43,329 nt of DNA, taken from positions 1-43,329 of the forward strand of contig NZ_VHLM01000034.1 in assembly GCF_009764685.1 (NCBI RefSeq), in the 5' to 3' direction. Source of the stretch: Flavobacterium sp. I-STPP5a. GTDB lineage: Bacteria > Bacteroidota > Bacteroidia > Flavobacteriales > Flavobacteriaceae. Positions 13,222 through 22,338 of the stretch are shown here, piece by piece. Numbering within the stretch: the first letter of the stretch is position 1; each line of letters starts with the position of its first letter. Under the pieces are notes generated by a model. It saw only the letters and a list, made by a program, of their open reading frames with translations. It did not search any database and had not been told where the DNA came from. The position numbers and the translations under genes were made by a program.

Positions 13222-16200
13222 ATGGCTAAGAAAGCAAACAAACCAGAAAAACCAAGCACTACAAGTCCCGCTGAAAACAAATCAGCTTTATTAAAAACAA
13301 AACCTACAGCAAATAATGTTGCCTGTTGGGATAGTGATGGCAACATAAATGTAGTGACGAAACGACTCGAGGAAATGTTTGTCGAACTTGGTCAAAAAAC
13401 CCGCATCGAAAGCGGACAGCAGCCAGCTGAGCGTCCCGTTTTTCGCAAACAAGACGGCATTGGTTACGGAACTTTTACAATAAATAAAGATATTGATCCA
13501 AAATATAAAATCGGCATTTTTGCAGGTAGCTCTTACGAATGTGCTGTTCGTTTCTCTAGCGATACCAGCCCTTCTTCACCAGATTTACACTCTACTTTAG
13601 GTATTGGCTTAAAGCTTTTTGGTGTTGATGGTCCTAAACTTTTGGGTACGGGAACTAACGCTGATTTCATTTTCCAAAACATAGATCGTTTTTTTGCTCG
13701 TGATGCACAACAAATGTGCAGTTTTACTACCGCTGGAGTTATCGATAAAGATTACGATTCGTACATCAATAAACATCCAAAATTGGCGTCTATTCTAAAC
13801 GCCATGAACAAAGAGGAAGCCAGTTGTTTGAGTGCCACGTACTGGGCAATTCTTCCTTTTAAGTTAGGGGAACAACAAATTGTAAAATACCGCCTAGTTC
13901 CCGAAGATACGTACCAAGGAGCACCTTTTGACGATAATAATTATTTAGCACTCGACTTACAGCAACGCCTCCGAACTAAATCAGCAAAATTTCGTTTTGA
14001 AATTCAGTTACGCACAAACGATAAAACCATGCCTCTAGACGATGCGCAAGCCGTTTGGAGTACCGAGGAAAGTGCATATGTAGCTATTGCAGAATTGTAT
14101 TTCCCTGAACAGGACATTTGTGCAATTGGTCAACCTGAATTTGGCACAAATCTTTCGTTTAATATTTTCCGCACACTAAAAGAGCACGAACCACTGGGTT
14201 CTATTGCAGCGGTTCGAAAAGTAGTTTATGCCGCTAGTTCTGAGGTTCGTCATCAAGCAAACGGACAATCGACTCAAGAACCAGAGAAAGTTAACCGCCC
14301 TTTCAAAGGCAATGTAGACGAAAATAGTGATTGTATTGTCAAAGCTGGAATTTATCCTCCTATAGGTGTAACGCGTGTAGGAAATAGTGAAAACGAGTAC
14401 TTTATTGGCCCATTGGTTTCAGAGCCAGTACCAATGTCAAGCGATAATGCGTACCGCGATGCTACTGGCGCCCTAAAACGACAAGCCGCACAATTTAGAA
14501 TATATGGTTTCAATGCAGCAGGAAAAGCCATCAAGGAATTAACCGCTGAGAATTCTAAAATTGTCTGGCATTCCCATTTAGCCAATCAAAAGGCTTCTTG
14601 GTACCAATTTCAAATTGCGTTGGACATTCCAGATGCTGCTGATGCGCCACCTTCATTACTTCGAAATATTGACGTAAAAGATAGAAACTCACTCATTATT
14701 GATGGTGGTTTACAAACAATAAACAAACCAAATGTAACCAAAGGACATCAGTTTGTAGGTAAATTTCAAGAAAAACCAGTATATCTAGGAGAAATGCGCA
14801 CTGATGAAAAAGGACGTTTACTTATGCTAGGCGGCCACGGAGTTTCTGAAAATTTAAAAGGAGATATTGCCATAACTTTTGCCAATAACGAAGGCTGGTA
14901 TGATGATATTTCAGACGGACCTGTTACTGCTGAAGTAGAATATAATGGTGTGGCACTTAAAGTAGATCCGGCTTGGGTTGTTTGTGCACCGCCTGATTAT
15001 GCTCCAATGCAAAAATCAGTAAGAACCATGTGGGATTTAATGCGCGATGTAGCGGTAAATTCAGGTATGATGCCACGCCCAGTTCGACCTTCATTTACCA
15101 AGGACATCTTGCCCATTTTTGAACGAATGACAAATTTACAATGGGTCAACGCAGCTTTTGCAGCAGCTTTTGGTTGGGGCGGACAATTTGACTACACCAC
15201 CTCTAAATGGAAAGTAAGATTGAACGATCCTTCTTCAGCCAATATCGAAATGCGACGTACGATTTCAAATAGTTTTAGAAGATACGGCACCTCAGGAGCA
15301 GAAGCACCTCAATTATGGCCTTGGCTTTATGGCGATGCCATTAGCATTCCATCTGTAGGTTCTATGAGACAAAACTCTGTTTTATCAGATTTACAATTGT
15401 CTTTTATAGACCAATGGGTCAAAGGAGATTTTGATGCTGATTACATCGACATGACGGGTTGTCCACATGTACCTGAACCTATAACTTTAGATAAATTACC
15501 CGTTGCCGAACAGCCAGATATGATGACTAAAGCCGCAATGGAATTTTGTTTGGCAGATGCTTTTCATCCTGGTTGCGAAATGACATGGCCTATGCGAACT
15601 GCTGGCATGTACTCCGCACCATTTAGATTACTTCATGCTCCAAAAACGCCTCTGGTTGACAGTAGCTATTATGGCCCAATGATGAACAGCGATGTATTTA
15701 CTTTAGCCAAAGGACCTTTATTAGGCGGGCAAGTTGCTGGTGGAATTAGTCGCTGGATGGCTATACCTTGGCAAACAGACACTGCTAGTTGTAGAGATGG
15801 ATACACCTCATCGTACGACCCTTATGTTCCTACGTTTTGGCCGGCTCGTGTGCCCAATAATATTTTAGATGAAGAGCGTTACAATGAAGTAATAAATGAC
15901 AACAATGCCGAAGAAACACGCAAGCAAGCCTTTGCTTTTCGTAAAATGTGGTTAGACGATTTACCGCTTGACGGCCAGGATCCAACCTACACGAATCAAA
16001 TTAATAGTATGGTAAAATACTTTGACAAACTGGCGGTTGTACAACCTAGAAAAGGAGTGTCAAACAATGAGAATTTCCCTCCTGAAATGCAAGTAGGAAT
16101 TACACCTTCTCCAGAGCAAGAAGCCACTTTACTAAAAGAAGCCATCGAGGATTTAGAAAACATCTTAAAAACTAGAAAATCACTTAGTAAAGGCGTTCAA

Positions 16201-16470
16201 GATACACTTAAGGCCGCAGCAACAGAATTATCACATAGAGAATTGTTTACAGAACAAGACGTATTATCTAATGCAAAAGATCAATTGATTGCTTTAGTTG
16301 AAAACGAGTTGTCTGATGATTTTGCCGCTACACCAAGTGTACAAAAATTACTAAATTTACTCACTTCAAAAGCTTCTAAATTGACCAAAGCTAAGCATCC
16401 TGGCAACAATAAAATAAGCTTAGCAAGCACAGACAAAGGAAACCGTTTCAGACGTTATTCACCAAAATAA
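13222..16470 (+). CDS. lodA: LodA-like quinoprotein (CTQ) amino-acid oxidase fused to a catalase-like domain
   Basis: The protein has 1,082 residues from ATG 13222; an upstream TTG at 13174 is less likely. Residues about 45-350 resemble the catalase fold family (RFSSDTSPSSPDL, GIGLKLFGV, FIFQNIDRFF). From I377 (YPPIGVTRVGNSENEYFIGP) it follows LodA/GoxA oxidases. C785 (HPGCEMTW) and W850 (AIPWQTDTASC) are 65 residues apart, the same distance as the C516-W581 pair forming cysteine tryptophylquinone in Marinomonas LodA. Such enzymes oxidise an amino acid and release hydrogen peroxide, so a peroxide-handling partner domain makes sense. The catalase activity and the substrate (lysine, glycine or other) are unverified. 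The lodB gene follows. Confidence 0.85.
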   Translation: MAKKANKPEKPSTTSPAENKSALLKTKPTANNVACWDSDGNINVVTKRLEEMFVELGQKTRIESGQQPAERPVFRKQDGIGYGTFTINKDIDPKYKIGIFAGSSYECAVRFSSDTSPSSPDLHSTLGIGLKLFGVDGPKLLGTGTNADFIFQNIDRFFARDAQQMCSFTTAGVIDKDYDSYINKHPKLASILNAMNKEEASCLSATYWAILPFKLGEQQIVKYRLVPEDTYQGAPFDDNNYLALDLQQRLRTKSAKFRFEIQLRTNDKTMPLDDAQAVWSTEESAYVAIAELYFPEQDICAIGQPEFGTNLSFNIFRTLKEHEPLGSIAAVRKVVYAASSEVRHQANGQSTQEPEKVNRPFKGNVDENSDCIVKAGIYPPIGVTRVGNSENEYFIGPLVSEPVPMSSDNAYRDATGALKRQAAQFRIYGFNAAGKAIKELTAENSKIVWHSHLANQKASWYQFQIALDIPDAADAPPSLLRNIDVKDRNSLIIDGGLQTINKPNVTKGHQFVGKFQEKPVYLGEMRTDEKGRLLMLGGHGVSENLKGDIAITFANNEGWYDDISDGPVTAEVEYNGVALKVDPAWVVCAPPDYAPMQKSVRTMWDLMRDVAVNSGMMPRPVRPSFTKDILPIFERMTNLQWVNAAFAAAFGWGGQFDYTTSKWKVRLNDPSSANIEMRRTISNSFRRYGTSGAEAPQLWPWLYGDAISIPSVGSMRQNSVLSDLQLSFIDQWVKGDFDADYIDMTGCPHVPEPITLDKLPVAEQPDMMTKAAMEFCLADAFHPGCEMTWPMRTAGMYSAPFRLLHAPKTPLVDSSYYGPMMNSDVFTLAKGPLLGGQVAGGISRWMAIPWQTDTASCRDGYTSSYDPYVPTFWPARVPNNILDEERYNEVINDNNAEETRKQAFAFRKMWLDDLPLDGQDPTYTNQINSMVKYFDKLAVVQPRKGVSNNENFPPEMQVGITPSPEQEATLLKEAIEDLENILKTRKSLSKGVQDTLKAAATELSHRELFTEQDVLSNAKDQLIALVENELSDDFAATPSVQKLLNLLTSKASKLTKAKHPGNNKISLASTDKGNRFRRYSPK

Positions 16471-16491
16471 TTGTACAAAAGCATTTTACCA

Positions 16492-17655
16492 ATGAATAAA
16501 AAATTGGCTACAAAAGTAGATATTGCTATTATAGGCGGTGGCATTGCAGGTTGTACTGCAGCCATCGCTTTATCTAAAAAGTATACAGTCGCTTTAATTG
16601 ACAAAGCAGCACAACCTGTTGATCGTATTGGCGAATGTTTGCCACCTGCTGCACGACGCATTTTAAAACAGCTAGATCTATTAGAAGTTTTAGAAAACAA
16701 AGCTTATCCTGCTAATCAGCAAATACAACAACAAAACACAGGAATGCAATCGTATTGGGGTAGTGATAGTAGCACTATTGTAGATCATTTGCGCAATCCA
16801 GATGGTTTTGGCTGGCAATTGAACCGAAAACAATTTGAAGTCTATTTACGATCCAATGCAGAGCAACGTGGCGTAAACTGTTTTTTTGGATATAAACTTC
16901 AAACTGCTGCTTATGATAATGATTTATGGACTATTGGCATCAAAACCTCCGAAACGACAACAGAATCAATTGAATTATGCATAACTGCAAAGTTTGTTAT
17001 TGATGCTAGTGGTAGACAATCGCATTTTGCTCGAACGTTAGGTGTCAAACGCGACATCATTGACAAACTTGTAGCTACTTGGGCCACAGTAGAGAATCAC
17101 GAAACGATTACAATGAGCACTATTTCATCATGTGAGGAAGGTTGGTGGTACAGTGCACCCTTGCCTAATAATAAAAGGGTTATTGCATTTCAAACCGATG
17201 CTGATTTAATAGAACGAACTCAAATAAAAAGTGCAGATTCTTTTTTACAATTGGCAACAGGCAATAAACAGATCGCTAGTATTCTTTCGAAAAACAAGCA
17301 ACCCATACAATTTCATGGTACGGTGGCTGCAAATTCTAGTAAGCTTCATGAAGTAGCGGGAAAGCAATGGGCAGCACTTGGCGATGCTGCAGTAAGTTTT
17401 GATCCACTTTCTTCCCAAGGCATGTTTAACGCCATGGCAAGTGCACTACAACTTACTGATCTCCTACAGAAATATCAAATAATAGAACAGACAAACAGGG
17501 CTCAAGAGGCAGTATTTCAAGAGATATACACGCAACAAATGAATCACATTTGGGATTATTACCTCAAACATAAGTCTTATTTTTATGGGCAAGAACAACG
17601 CTGGCCTCAGTCTGAATTCTGGAAGAGAAGACAAGTAGCACCATCAAATATTTAA
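16492..17655 (+). CDS. lodB: LodB-like flavoprotein (quinone cofactor maturation)
   Basis: This 387-residue FAD-dependent protein has a Rossmann dinucleotide motif near the N-terminus (DIAIIGGGIAGCTAAIAL), a halogenase-like IGECLPPAARR segment and the second FAD motif LGDAAVSFDPLSSQGM. LodB proteins are required to convert Cys and Trp of the partner LodA into the CTQ cofactor. It lies 21 bases after lodA in the same direction. An in-frame TTG at 16471 would abut lodA more closely, but ATG 16492 gives the usual length. A strong terminator follows. Confidence 0.85.
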   Translation: MNKKLATKVDIAIIGGGIAGCTAAIALSKKYTVALIDKAAQPVDRIGECLPPAARRILKQLDLLEVLENKAYPANQQIQQQNTGMQSYWGSDSSTIVDHLRNPDGFGWQLNRKQFEVYLRSNAEQRGVNCFFGYKLQTAAYDNDLWTIGIKTSETTTESIELCITAKFVIDASGRQSHFARTLGVKRDIIDKLVATWATVENHETITMSTISSCEEGWWYSAPLPNNKRVIAFQTDADLIERTQIKSADSFLQLATGNKQIASILSKNKQPIQFHGTVAANSSKLHEVAGKQWAALGDAAVSFDPLSSQGMFNAMASALQLTDLLQKYQIIEQTNRAQEAVFQEIYTQQMNHIWDYYLKHKSYFYGQEQRWPQSEFWKRRQVAPSNI

Positions 17656-17691
17656 AACCTTTGAGTGAAAGTAAATCGTTAAATCTATTCA

Positions 17692-17730
17692 CAAAAAAAA
17701 TCGGAACTAAGATAGTTCCGATTTTTTTTT
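17692..17730. terminator. Bidirectional intrinsic terminator
   Basis: TCGGAACTA (17701-17709) pairs with TAGTTCCGA (17713-17721) around a 3-base loop, with an A-tract before and a T-tract after. It separates lodB from the convergent SIMPL gene. Confidence 0.9.
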
Positions 17731-17745
17731 AAAGTATATGACTTT

Positions 17746-18435
17746 CTATTCCAATATAAAATTCACAGAAACATTAGCTGTAATATTTATTTCTCCTATT
17801 GCTAAAGTTTCTCTCGGTTCACTAGCATCCATGCGTTCTACGCTTTTCATAGCAGCATACATAGGCTGTGGATAGTAACTTTGAGAATTATCTGAAATTA
17901 CAAGTGCCTTACCTACTTTTTGTCCTAAAACCGATACATAATCTTCTGCTTTTAATTTGGCGTCCTTCATAGCTAGCTTTCTTGCTTCTGATTGATATTG
18001 CGCTAGCTTAGAGGATTGAAATACTACGGCATCTATTCTATTAATTCCTTGATCTACTAAACCTTCCATCAATTCATCGTACTTTGATAGATCTCGTATA
18101 ACAATCTCAATGGATTGAACTGCATTGTAGCTGTGTTTCTTTTTTTCATAATCATACTGCGGATTTAAAGCTACGCATTGCGTTTTGAAATCCCCTGCCG
18201 GTATGTTCATTTTTTTTATAAACTTGATTACAGCATCAATTTTTTCATCATTTCCTTTTTTAACATCTTTAGCTACATTCCCTTTGGTTTCAACCGAAAC
18301 ATTAATAGTAGCTTGGTCTGGGATGACCTTTACTTTCCCCTCACCATTTACATTGATTTGAGGTGTTGGTTTTACTTCTTGACCATAAGACATAGAGATA
18401 AAAAATAGGCTGAATGCTACAATTGCTTTTTTCAT
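17746..18435 (-). CDS. SIMPL domain (DUF541) periplasmic protein
   Basis: This 229-residue secreted protein has an N-terminal signal peptide (MKKAIVAFSLFFISMSYGQ) followed by the SIMPL domain. Recognisable segments are INVNGEGKVKVIPDQATINV, the conserved DAVIKFIKKM helix and the late ARKLAMKDAKLKAEDYVSVLGQKVGKAL. The family (E. coli YggE, BP26, SIMPL) is periplasmic; its molecular role is not well established. The gene probably forms its own unit: TATAATATT occurs twice in direct repeat just upstream of the start. It points towards lodB and shares its terminator. Confidence 0.87.
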   Translation of the reverse strand: MKKAIVAFSLFFISMSYGQEVKPTPQINVNGEGKVKVIPDQATINVSVETKGNVAKDVKKGNDEKIDAVIKFIKKMNIPAGDFKTQCVALNPQYDYEKKKHSYNAVQSIEIVIRDLSKYDELMEGLVDQGINRIDAVVFQSSKLAQYQSEARKLAMKDAKLKAEDYVSVLGQKVGKALVISDNSQSYYPQPMYAAMKSVERMDASEPRETLAIGEINITANVSVNFILE

Positions 18436-18484
18436 TTTTATAATATTTAAGGTTATAATATTGTTTTTACCAAAAGTTATGCCA

Positions 18485-19177
18485 TTAAAGCTTACCTAGC
18501 TTTACCATTACAAAAAGAATTACAATAGGAATAGCTAAAACAATCACCATCATCGCATTATCTACAAACATAGCAGGTTGTTTTATTAAAGTAATTAAAT
18601 AACCGCCTACAGCTCCACCAAAATGTGCCGTATGGCCAATGTTGTCATTCTTGGCACGCATACCATAAATAGAGTACAATAAATACAAGATTCCAAAAAT
18701 ATAGGCAGGCATTGGAATTATAAAAAATATTCCTAACATCATATTGGGTTGTAGTAAAATAGCCGAATACAATATACCTGTCACGGCTCCTGAAGCACCC
18801 ACGGCTCTATACCCATAGTCATTGTTGTGAAAAACCATAGTAAGCAAACTCCCAAAAATAAGGCTGCCAAAATAAACTAATAAAAATGAATAATTACCCA
18901 GTTGCCCTAATACTACCGGAGCAAACATCCACAGGGTAAACATATTAAATAGCAAATGCATCATATCTGCATGCAAAAAACCAGAGGTAATCATTCGGAT
19001 TTGCTCTCCAGCTTTGATACTTCCTACATGAAATTCGTATTTTCTAAAAAAAGACAAGTCGTTAAATCCTTTGTAACTAAACAATACATTTATAAGTATT
19101 AATGCTAATAAAACAGTATTCATGTTCCGTATTTTTTGTGATGGGTAAAGATAGTAATTCTCAAAATACTGATCCAT
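18485..19177 (-). CDS. Rhomboid-family intramembrane serine protease
   Basis: The 230-residue integral membrane protein shows the rhomboid signature: H69-x4-H74-x3-N78 (HADMMHLLFNM) in helix 2, the nucleophile S129 in GASG (127-130) and the catalytic H185 (GHTAHFGG) in helix 6. Rhomboids cleave transmembrane substrates inside the membrane. An internal start at M19 (MNTVLLA) is possible and would remove a short hydrophilic N-terminus. It is divergent from the acyltransferase gene with 60 bases between the two starts. Confidence 0.9.
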   Translation of the reverse strand: MDQYFENYYLYPSQKIRNMNTVLLALILINVLFSYKGFNDLSFFRKYEFHVGSIKAGEQIRMITSGFLHADMMHLLFNMFTLWMFAPVVLGQLGNYSFLLVYFGSLIFGSLLTMVFHNNDYGYRAVGASGAVTGILYSAILLQPNMMLGIFFIIPMPAYIFGILYLLYSIYGMRAKNDNIGHTAHFGGAVGGYLITLIKQPAMFVDNAMMVIVLAIPIVILFVMVKLGKL

Positions 19178-19213
19178 GTGTAAGGGAAATTATATACGCA
19201 ATCAAAATTAAGT

Positions 19214-19221
19214 TATATTTG
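19214..19221 (+). promoter_or_regulatory. -7 box of the LpxL-like gene
   Basis: TATATTTG is an exact TAnnTTTG match 16 bases before the ATG at 19238, giving a very short leader. Confidence 0.55.
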
Positions 19222-19237
19222 TCAAAAAAAAATCTGC

Positions 19238-20107
19238 ATGCAGTTACTCATTTTTATAATAGCGTATCCGTTTCTTTGGTTCATATCTATTTTACCTTTT
19301 CGCCTACTTTATGGTATTTCTGATGGGGTTTACTTTGTGGTATATTACATTATTAAGTACCGCAAAGAAGTAGTTCGTGCCAATATTGCATTGGCTTTGC
19401 CACATTTTAGCCAAGAAGAACGTTTACTTATTGAAAAAAAATCATATCATCATTTGTGTGATATGTTTCTAGAAATGATTAAAACAATGACCATTTCATC
19501 AGCAGAAATGAACAAGCGTTTTGTTGTAACTAACCTTACAATAATGACCGAATTAGAACAAAAAGAAAAAAGTGTTATGCTTATTGCCTCCCATTATGCC
19601 AGTTGGGAGTGGCTGCTTTCTTTTAATCAAAAAGTATCGCTAAAAGGTGTTGGTGTTTATAAAAAATTAGCAAATCAGCATTTTGATAAATTAGTACGTA
19701 ACATCAGATCTAAATACAACACTGAATTAGTCCCAACCAACAAAACTATCTCTTTAATTGCTGACAACTACCGTAATAATATTCAGTGCATATATGGCTT
19801 AGCTAGCGATCAATCCCCTAAAATAGATAGAATATTTCACTGGCAAAGTTTTATGGGTGTTGAAGTTCCCGTACACACGGGACCTGAAATGCTGGCTAAA
19901 AAATACGATATGAATGTGGTATTTGCTAAGGTAAAAAAAGTAAAACGCGGGTATTACGAAATGACCATTGTTCCATTGAGTGAAAACGCAAAATCAGCTC
20001 CTGATTTTAAAATTACAGAAGCTTACATCAAAGAGGTTGAGAAACAAATTCAAGAGGCTCCTGAATTTTATTTCTGGACTCATAAACGATGGAAACATAG
20101 AAGGTAA
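19238..20107 (+). CDS. LpxL/HtrB-like lipid A acyltransferase
   Basis: This 289-residue protein has an N-terminal membrane helix (LLIFIIAYPFLWFISILPF) and the family's HX4(D/E) active site at H119-x4-E124 (ASHYASWEW). Conserved downstream segments include LASDQSPK and VPVHTGPEMLAKK, and the C-terminal FYFWTHKRWKHRR is usual for this family. Members transfer a secondary acyl chain to lipid A precursors at the inner membrane; in Bacteroidetes they may also act on other lipids. It appears to be a single-gene unit from a promoter at 19214-19221. Only a weak hairpin (AACGG 20112-20116 with CCGTT 20127-20131) was seen after it. Confidence 0.85.
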   Translation: MQLLIFIIAYPFLWFISILPFRLLYGISDGVYFVVYYIIKYRKEVVRANIALALPHFSQEERLLIEKKSYHHLCDMFLEMIKTMTISSAEMNKRFVVTNLTIMTELEQKEKSVMLIASHYASWEWLLSFNQKVSLKGVGVYKKLANQHFDKLVRNIRSKYNTELVPTNKTISLIADNYRNNIQCIYGLASDQSPKIDRIFHWQSFMGVEVPVHTGPEMLAKKYDMNVVFAKVKKVKRGYYEMTIVPLSENAKSAPDFKITEAYIKEVEKQIQEAPEFYFWTHKRWKHRR

Positions 20108-20189
20108 TTATAACGGTCTCCATTTTCCGTTTTCAGTCTTTTTTGATTTAACCTTTGTTTTTTTTTTCAAATAGCAATTGTGAAATTTA

Positions 20190-21674
20190 TTAAGAAAACC
20201 AACTTTTTACTAGTTCATCCTCTAGTGGCTGAGCTTCTTTATGAACAAACTCATTGCTAATTGGGTTGTAATCATAATCTAATGCCCATGTTTTATGATT
20301 TTCGGCTAACGCTTTGATTCCGTTACACACATATTCAATTTCAGCTGTGGTAGTAGTAGGATGCACAGACATCCTCATCCAACCTGGCTTTCTAATTAAA
20401 TCTCCAAGAGAAATTTCGTCTATCAATTTATTTGAAGTCTCTTGATCTACATGCAGTAGAAAATGCCCGTATGTACCTGCGCAACTGCACCCTCCACGCG
20501 TTTGTATCCCAAATTTATCGTTCAATAATTTTACACCCAAATTAAAATGCAGGTCTTCTACAAAAAAAGAAATAACACCCAGTCTATCTTGATGTTGAGC
20601 TGCTAAAATTTTGATATTGGAGACAAGTCCCAAGGAAGAAAAAATATATTCTACAATTTCGTGTTCTCTTTTCAAAATTTGATCTACGCCCATTTGTTCT
20701 TTGAGCTGTATGGCTAATGCTGTTTTTATAACTTGTAAAAAACCTGGAGTTCCCCCATCTTCTCGATCCTCAATATTATCAATGTATTTGTGTTCTCCCC
20801 AAGGATTTGTCCAACTTACAGTTCCCCCACCAGGGTTATCTGGTACAACATTTTGATACAATTTTTTATTAAAAACTAAGATCCCACAAGTTCCAGGACC
20901 TCCTAAAAACTTGTGCGGAGAAAAGAAAATAGCATCTAAATAAGACTCTTGATCTTCCGGGTGCATGTCTATCTTTACGTAAGGGCCTGAACAAGCAAAA
21001 TCAACAAAACAGAGTCCGTTATGTTGATGCATTAATTTTGCCACTTCATGATATGGTGTTTTGATACCCGTAACATTAGAACATGAAGTGATGGATGCAA
21101 TTTTAAAAGGTCTTTCTTTATATTTATCCAGTAAAATCAATAAGTTTTCTATGCTAAACAAACCATCTTCAGTAGCTGGAATTACCTCAACATCAGCAAT
21201 TGTTTCAAGCCAAGACGTTTGGTTTGAATGATGTTCCATGTGCGAAATAAAAACAATCGGCTTTTTTTCGGCAGGAATCGTGATAAAATTCTTTAGGTTT
21301 TCAGGAACTTTTAAGCCCAATATTCTTTGAAACTTGTTTACCACACCTGTCATTCCGGTTCCATCTGTTATGAGAACATCATCTGCACTAGCATTCACAT
21401 GGTGTTTGATAATATGTCTGGCTTTGTGATACGCCTTTGTCATGGCAGTCCCAGAAATGGTGGTCTCAGTATGTGTGTTGGCTACAAAAGGGCCAAATTG
21501 ATTCATTAATTTTTCTTCAATTGGTCGGTACAACCTTCCGCTTGCGGTCCAATCAGTGTAGACAATTTTTTGTTTCCCGTAAGGAGAATGAAACGTTTGA
21601 TCAATCCCAATAATCTGCTCGCGAAATTGCTTAAAATAAAGTTCTAAAGTATTAGGTTTTGTTGTAGCTGTCAT
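20190..21674 (-). CDS. Class V aminotransferase-fold PLP enzyme (cysteine desulfurase-like)
   Basis: This 494-residue enzyme has the fold-type I PLP signature: D225 (VDFAC) for the pyridine nitrogen and the Schiff-base lysine K255 in FFSPHKFLGGPGTCG. A Cys-rich loop TRGGCSCAGTYGH resembles the SufS-type region. It is longer than housekeeping SufS (about 405 residues) and has extra N-terminal and C-terminal segments. It more closely resembles the family of selenocysteine lyase/desulfurase-like proteins of unknown substrate. No suf genes are adjacent, so a role in Fe-S assembly is not supported. It is convergent with the acyltransferase gene. Confidence 0.82.
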   Translation of the reverse strand: MTATTKPNTLELYFKQFREQIIGIDQTFHSPYGKQKIVYTDWTASGRLYRPIEEKLMNQFGPFVANTHTETTISGTAMTKAYHKARHIIKHHVNASADDVLITDGTGMTGVVNKFQRILGLKVPENLKNFITIPAEKKPIVFISHMEHHSNQTSWLETIADVEVIPATEDGLFSIENLLILLDKYKERPFKIASITSCSNVTGIKTPYHEVAKLMHQHNGLCFVDFACSGPYVKIDMHPEDQESYLDAIFFSPHKFLGGPGTCGILVFNKKLYQNVVPDNPGGGTVSWTNPWGEHKYIDNIEDREDGGTPGFLQVIKTALAIQLKEQMGVDQILKREHEIVEYIFSSLGLVSNIKILAAQHQDRLGVISFFVEDLHFNLGVKLLNDKFGIQTRGGCSCAGTYGHFLLHVDQETSNKLIDEISLGDLIRKPGWMRMSVHPTTTTAEIEYVCNGIKALAENHKTWALDYDYNPISNEFVHKEAQPLEDELVKSWFS

Positions 21675-21880
21675 CTGATTTGTAATTTGAGTTCAAAGAT
21701 ATTCAATTTTGTGAAATAGACTTTTTCAATTGCGTTAAAAAATCGATTTCGTTCGGATAAAATGATTCAAAAAACAAGTTTTAAATTTTAAATTAGAGCA
21801 ATTTGAGCCATAAAGATGATCTAATTATAAAAAAAGTTCGAAATGTAAAGTACCCGACAAAAGTATCCGAAAAAAGGTTT

Positions 21881-21896
21881 TAGATTTGAAAATCTA
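21881..21896 (+). promoter_or_regulatory. Promoter-like box within a 16-bp palindrome before the DM13 gene
   Basis: TAGATTTG (21881-21888) matches the -7 box. It is part of the inverted repeat TAGATTT-GA-AAATCTA (21881-21896). The DM13 start is at 21914. The remaining intergenic sequence (21675-21880) shows nothing else distinct. Confidence 0.4.
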
Positions 21897-21913
21897 TTTT
21901 AAAATCTTGAGCT

Positions 21914-22327
21914 ATGAAAAAACTTTTCTATTTATTGTCGTTATTTTTCCTGCTACTTTCTTGCGAAGTTGAAGGCGAATTAACTCGAGATGCCGTAAAT
22001 GTTGTGCAGCCTGCCAATACACCAACCCTTGCGCAAGGTATTTTTACACCATCACCCGGAATAAGAGTAACGGGATTAGCAAAAATTGTTTTTAACGGTA
22101 CTCAAAATGAAGTTCGTTTAGAAAATTTCAGTGTCTCTTCTGCCCCTGATTTAAAAGTTTACCTCTCAAGAAGTAATACTCCTAATGACTTTATTAATAT
22201 AGGAAACCTAAGCTCAGCAACATCTTATGTTATTCCAGCGCAGGTAAAAATTGAAAATTATAAGTTTGTACTTATTCATTGCCAACAGTTTAACCGTGTT
22301 TATGCATTTGCATCACTTTCTAATTAA
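21914..22327 (+). CDS. DM13-domain lipoprotein
   Basis: This 137-residue protein carries a lipoprotein signal ending in the lipobox LLSC (C17). The DM13 domain follows: GIFTPSPGIRVTGLAKIVF, VRLENFSVSSAPDLKVYLS, SYVIPAQVKIENYKFVLIHC, and FASL at the end. The conserved Cys in VLIHC is kept. DM13 domains are thought to take part in redox or electron transfer reactions with a Cys as a key residue. It is 11 bases from the following outer-membrane protein gene, so the two are probably co-expressed at the cell surface. Confidence 0.85.
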   Translation: MKKLFYLLSLFFLLLSCEVEGELTRDAVNVVQPANTPTLAQGIFTPSPGIRVTGLAKIVFNGTQNEVRLENFSVSSAPDLKVYLSRSNTPNDFINIGNLSSATSYVIPAQVKIENYKFVLIHCQQFNRVYAFASLSN

Positions 22328-22338
22328 CATTTAATTTT

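Noticed and set aside
13095..13346. Minus-strand ORF of 83 residues at the lodA start
   Set aside because: It is antisense to the lodA N-terminus and the AT-rich leader, with no supporting features.
20190..21674. SufS (housekeeping Fe-S cysteine desulfurase)
   Set aside because: The protein is about 90 residues longer than SufS and no suf or isc genes lie nearby, so only the fold-level name is given.
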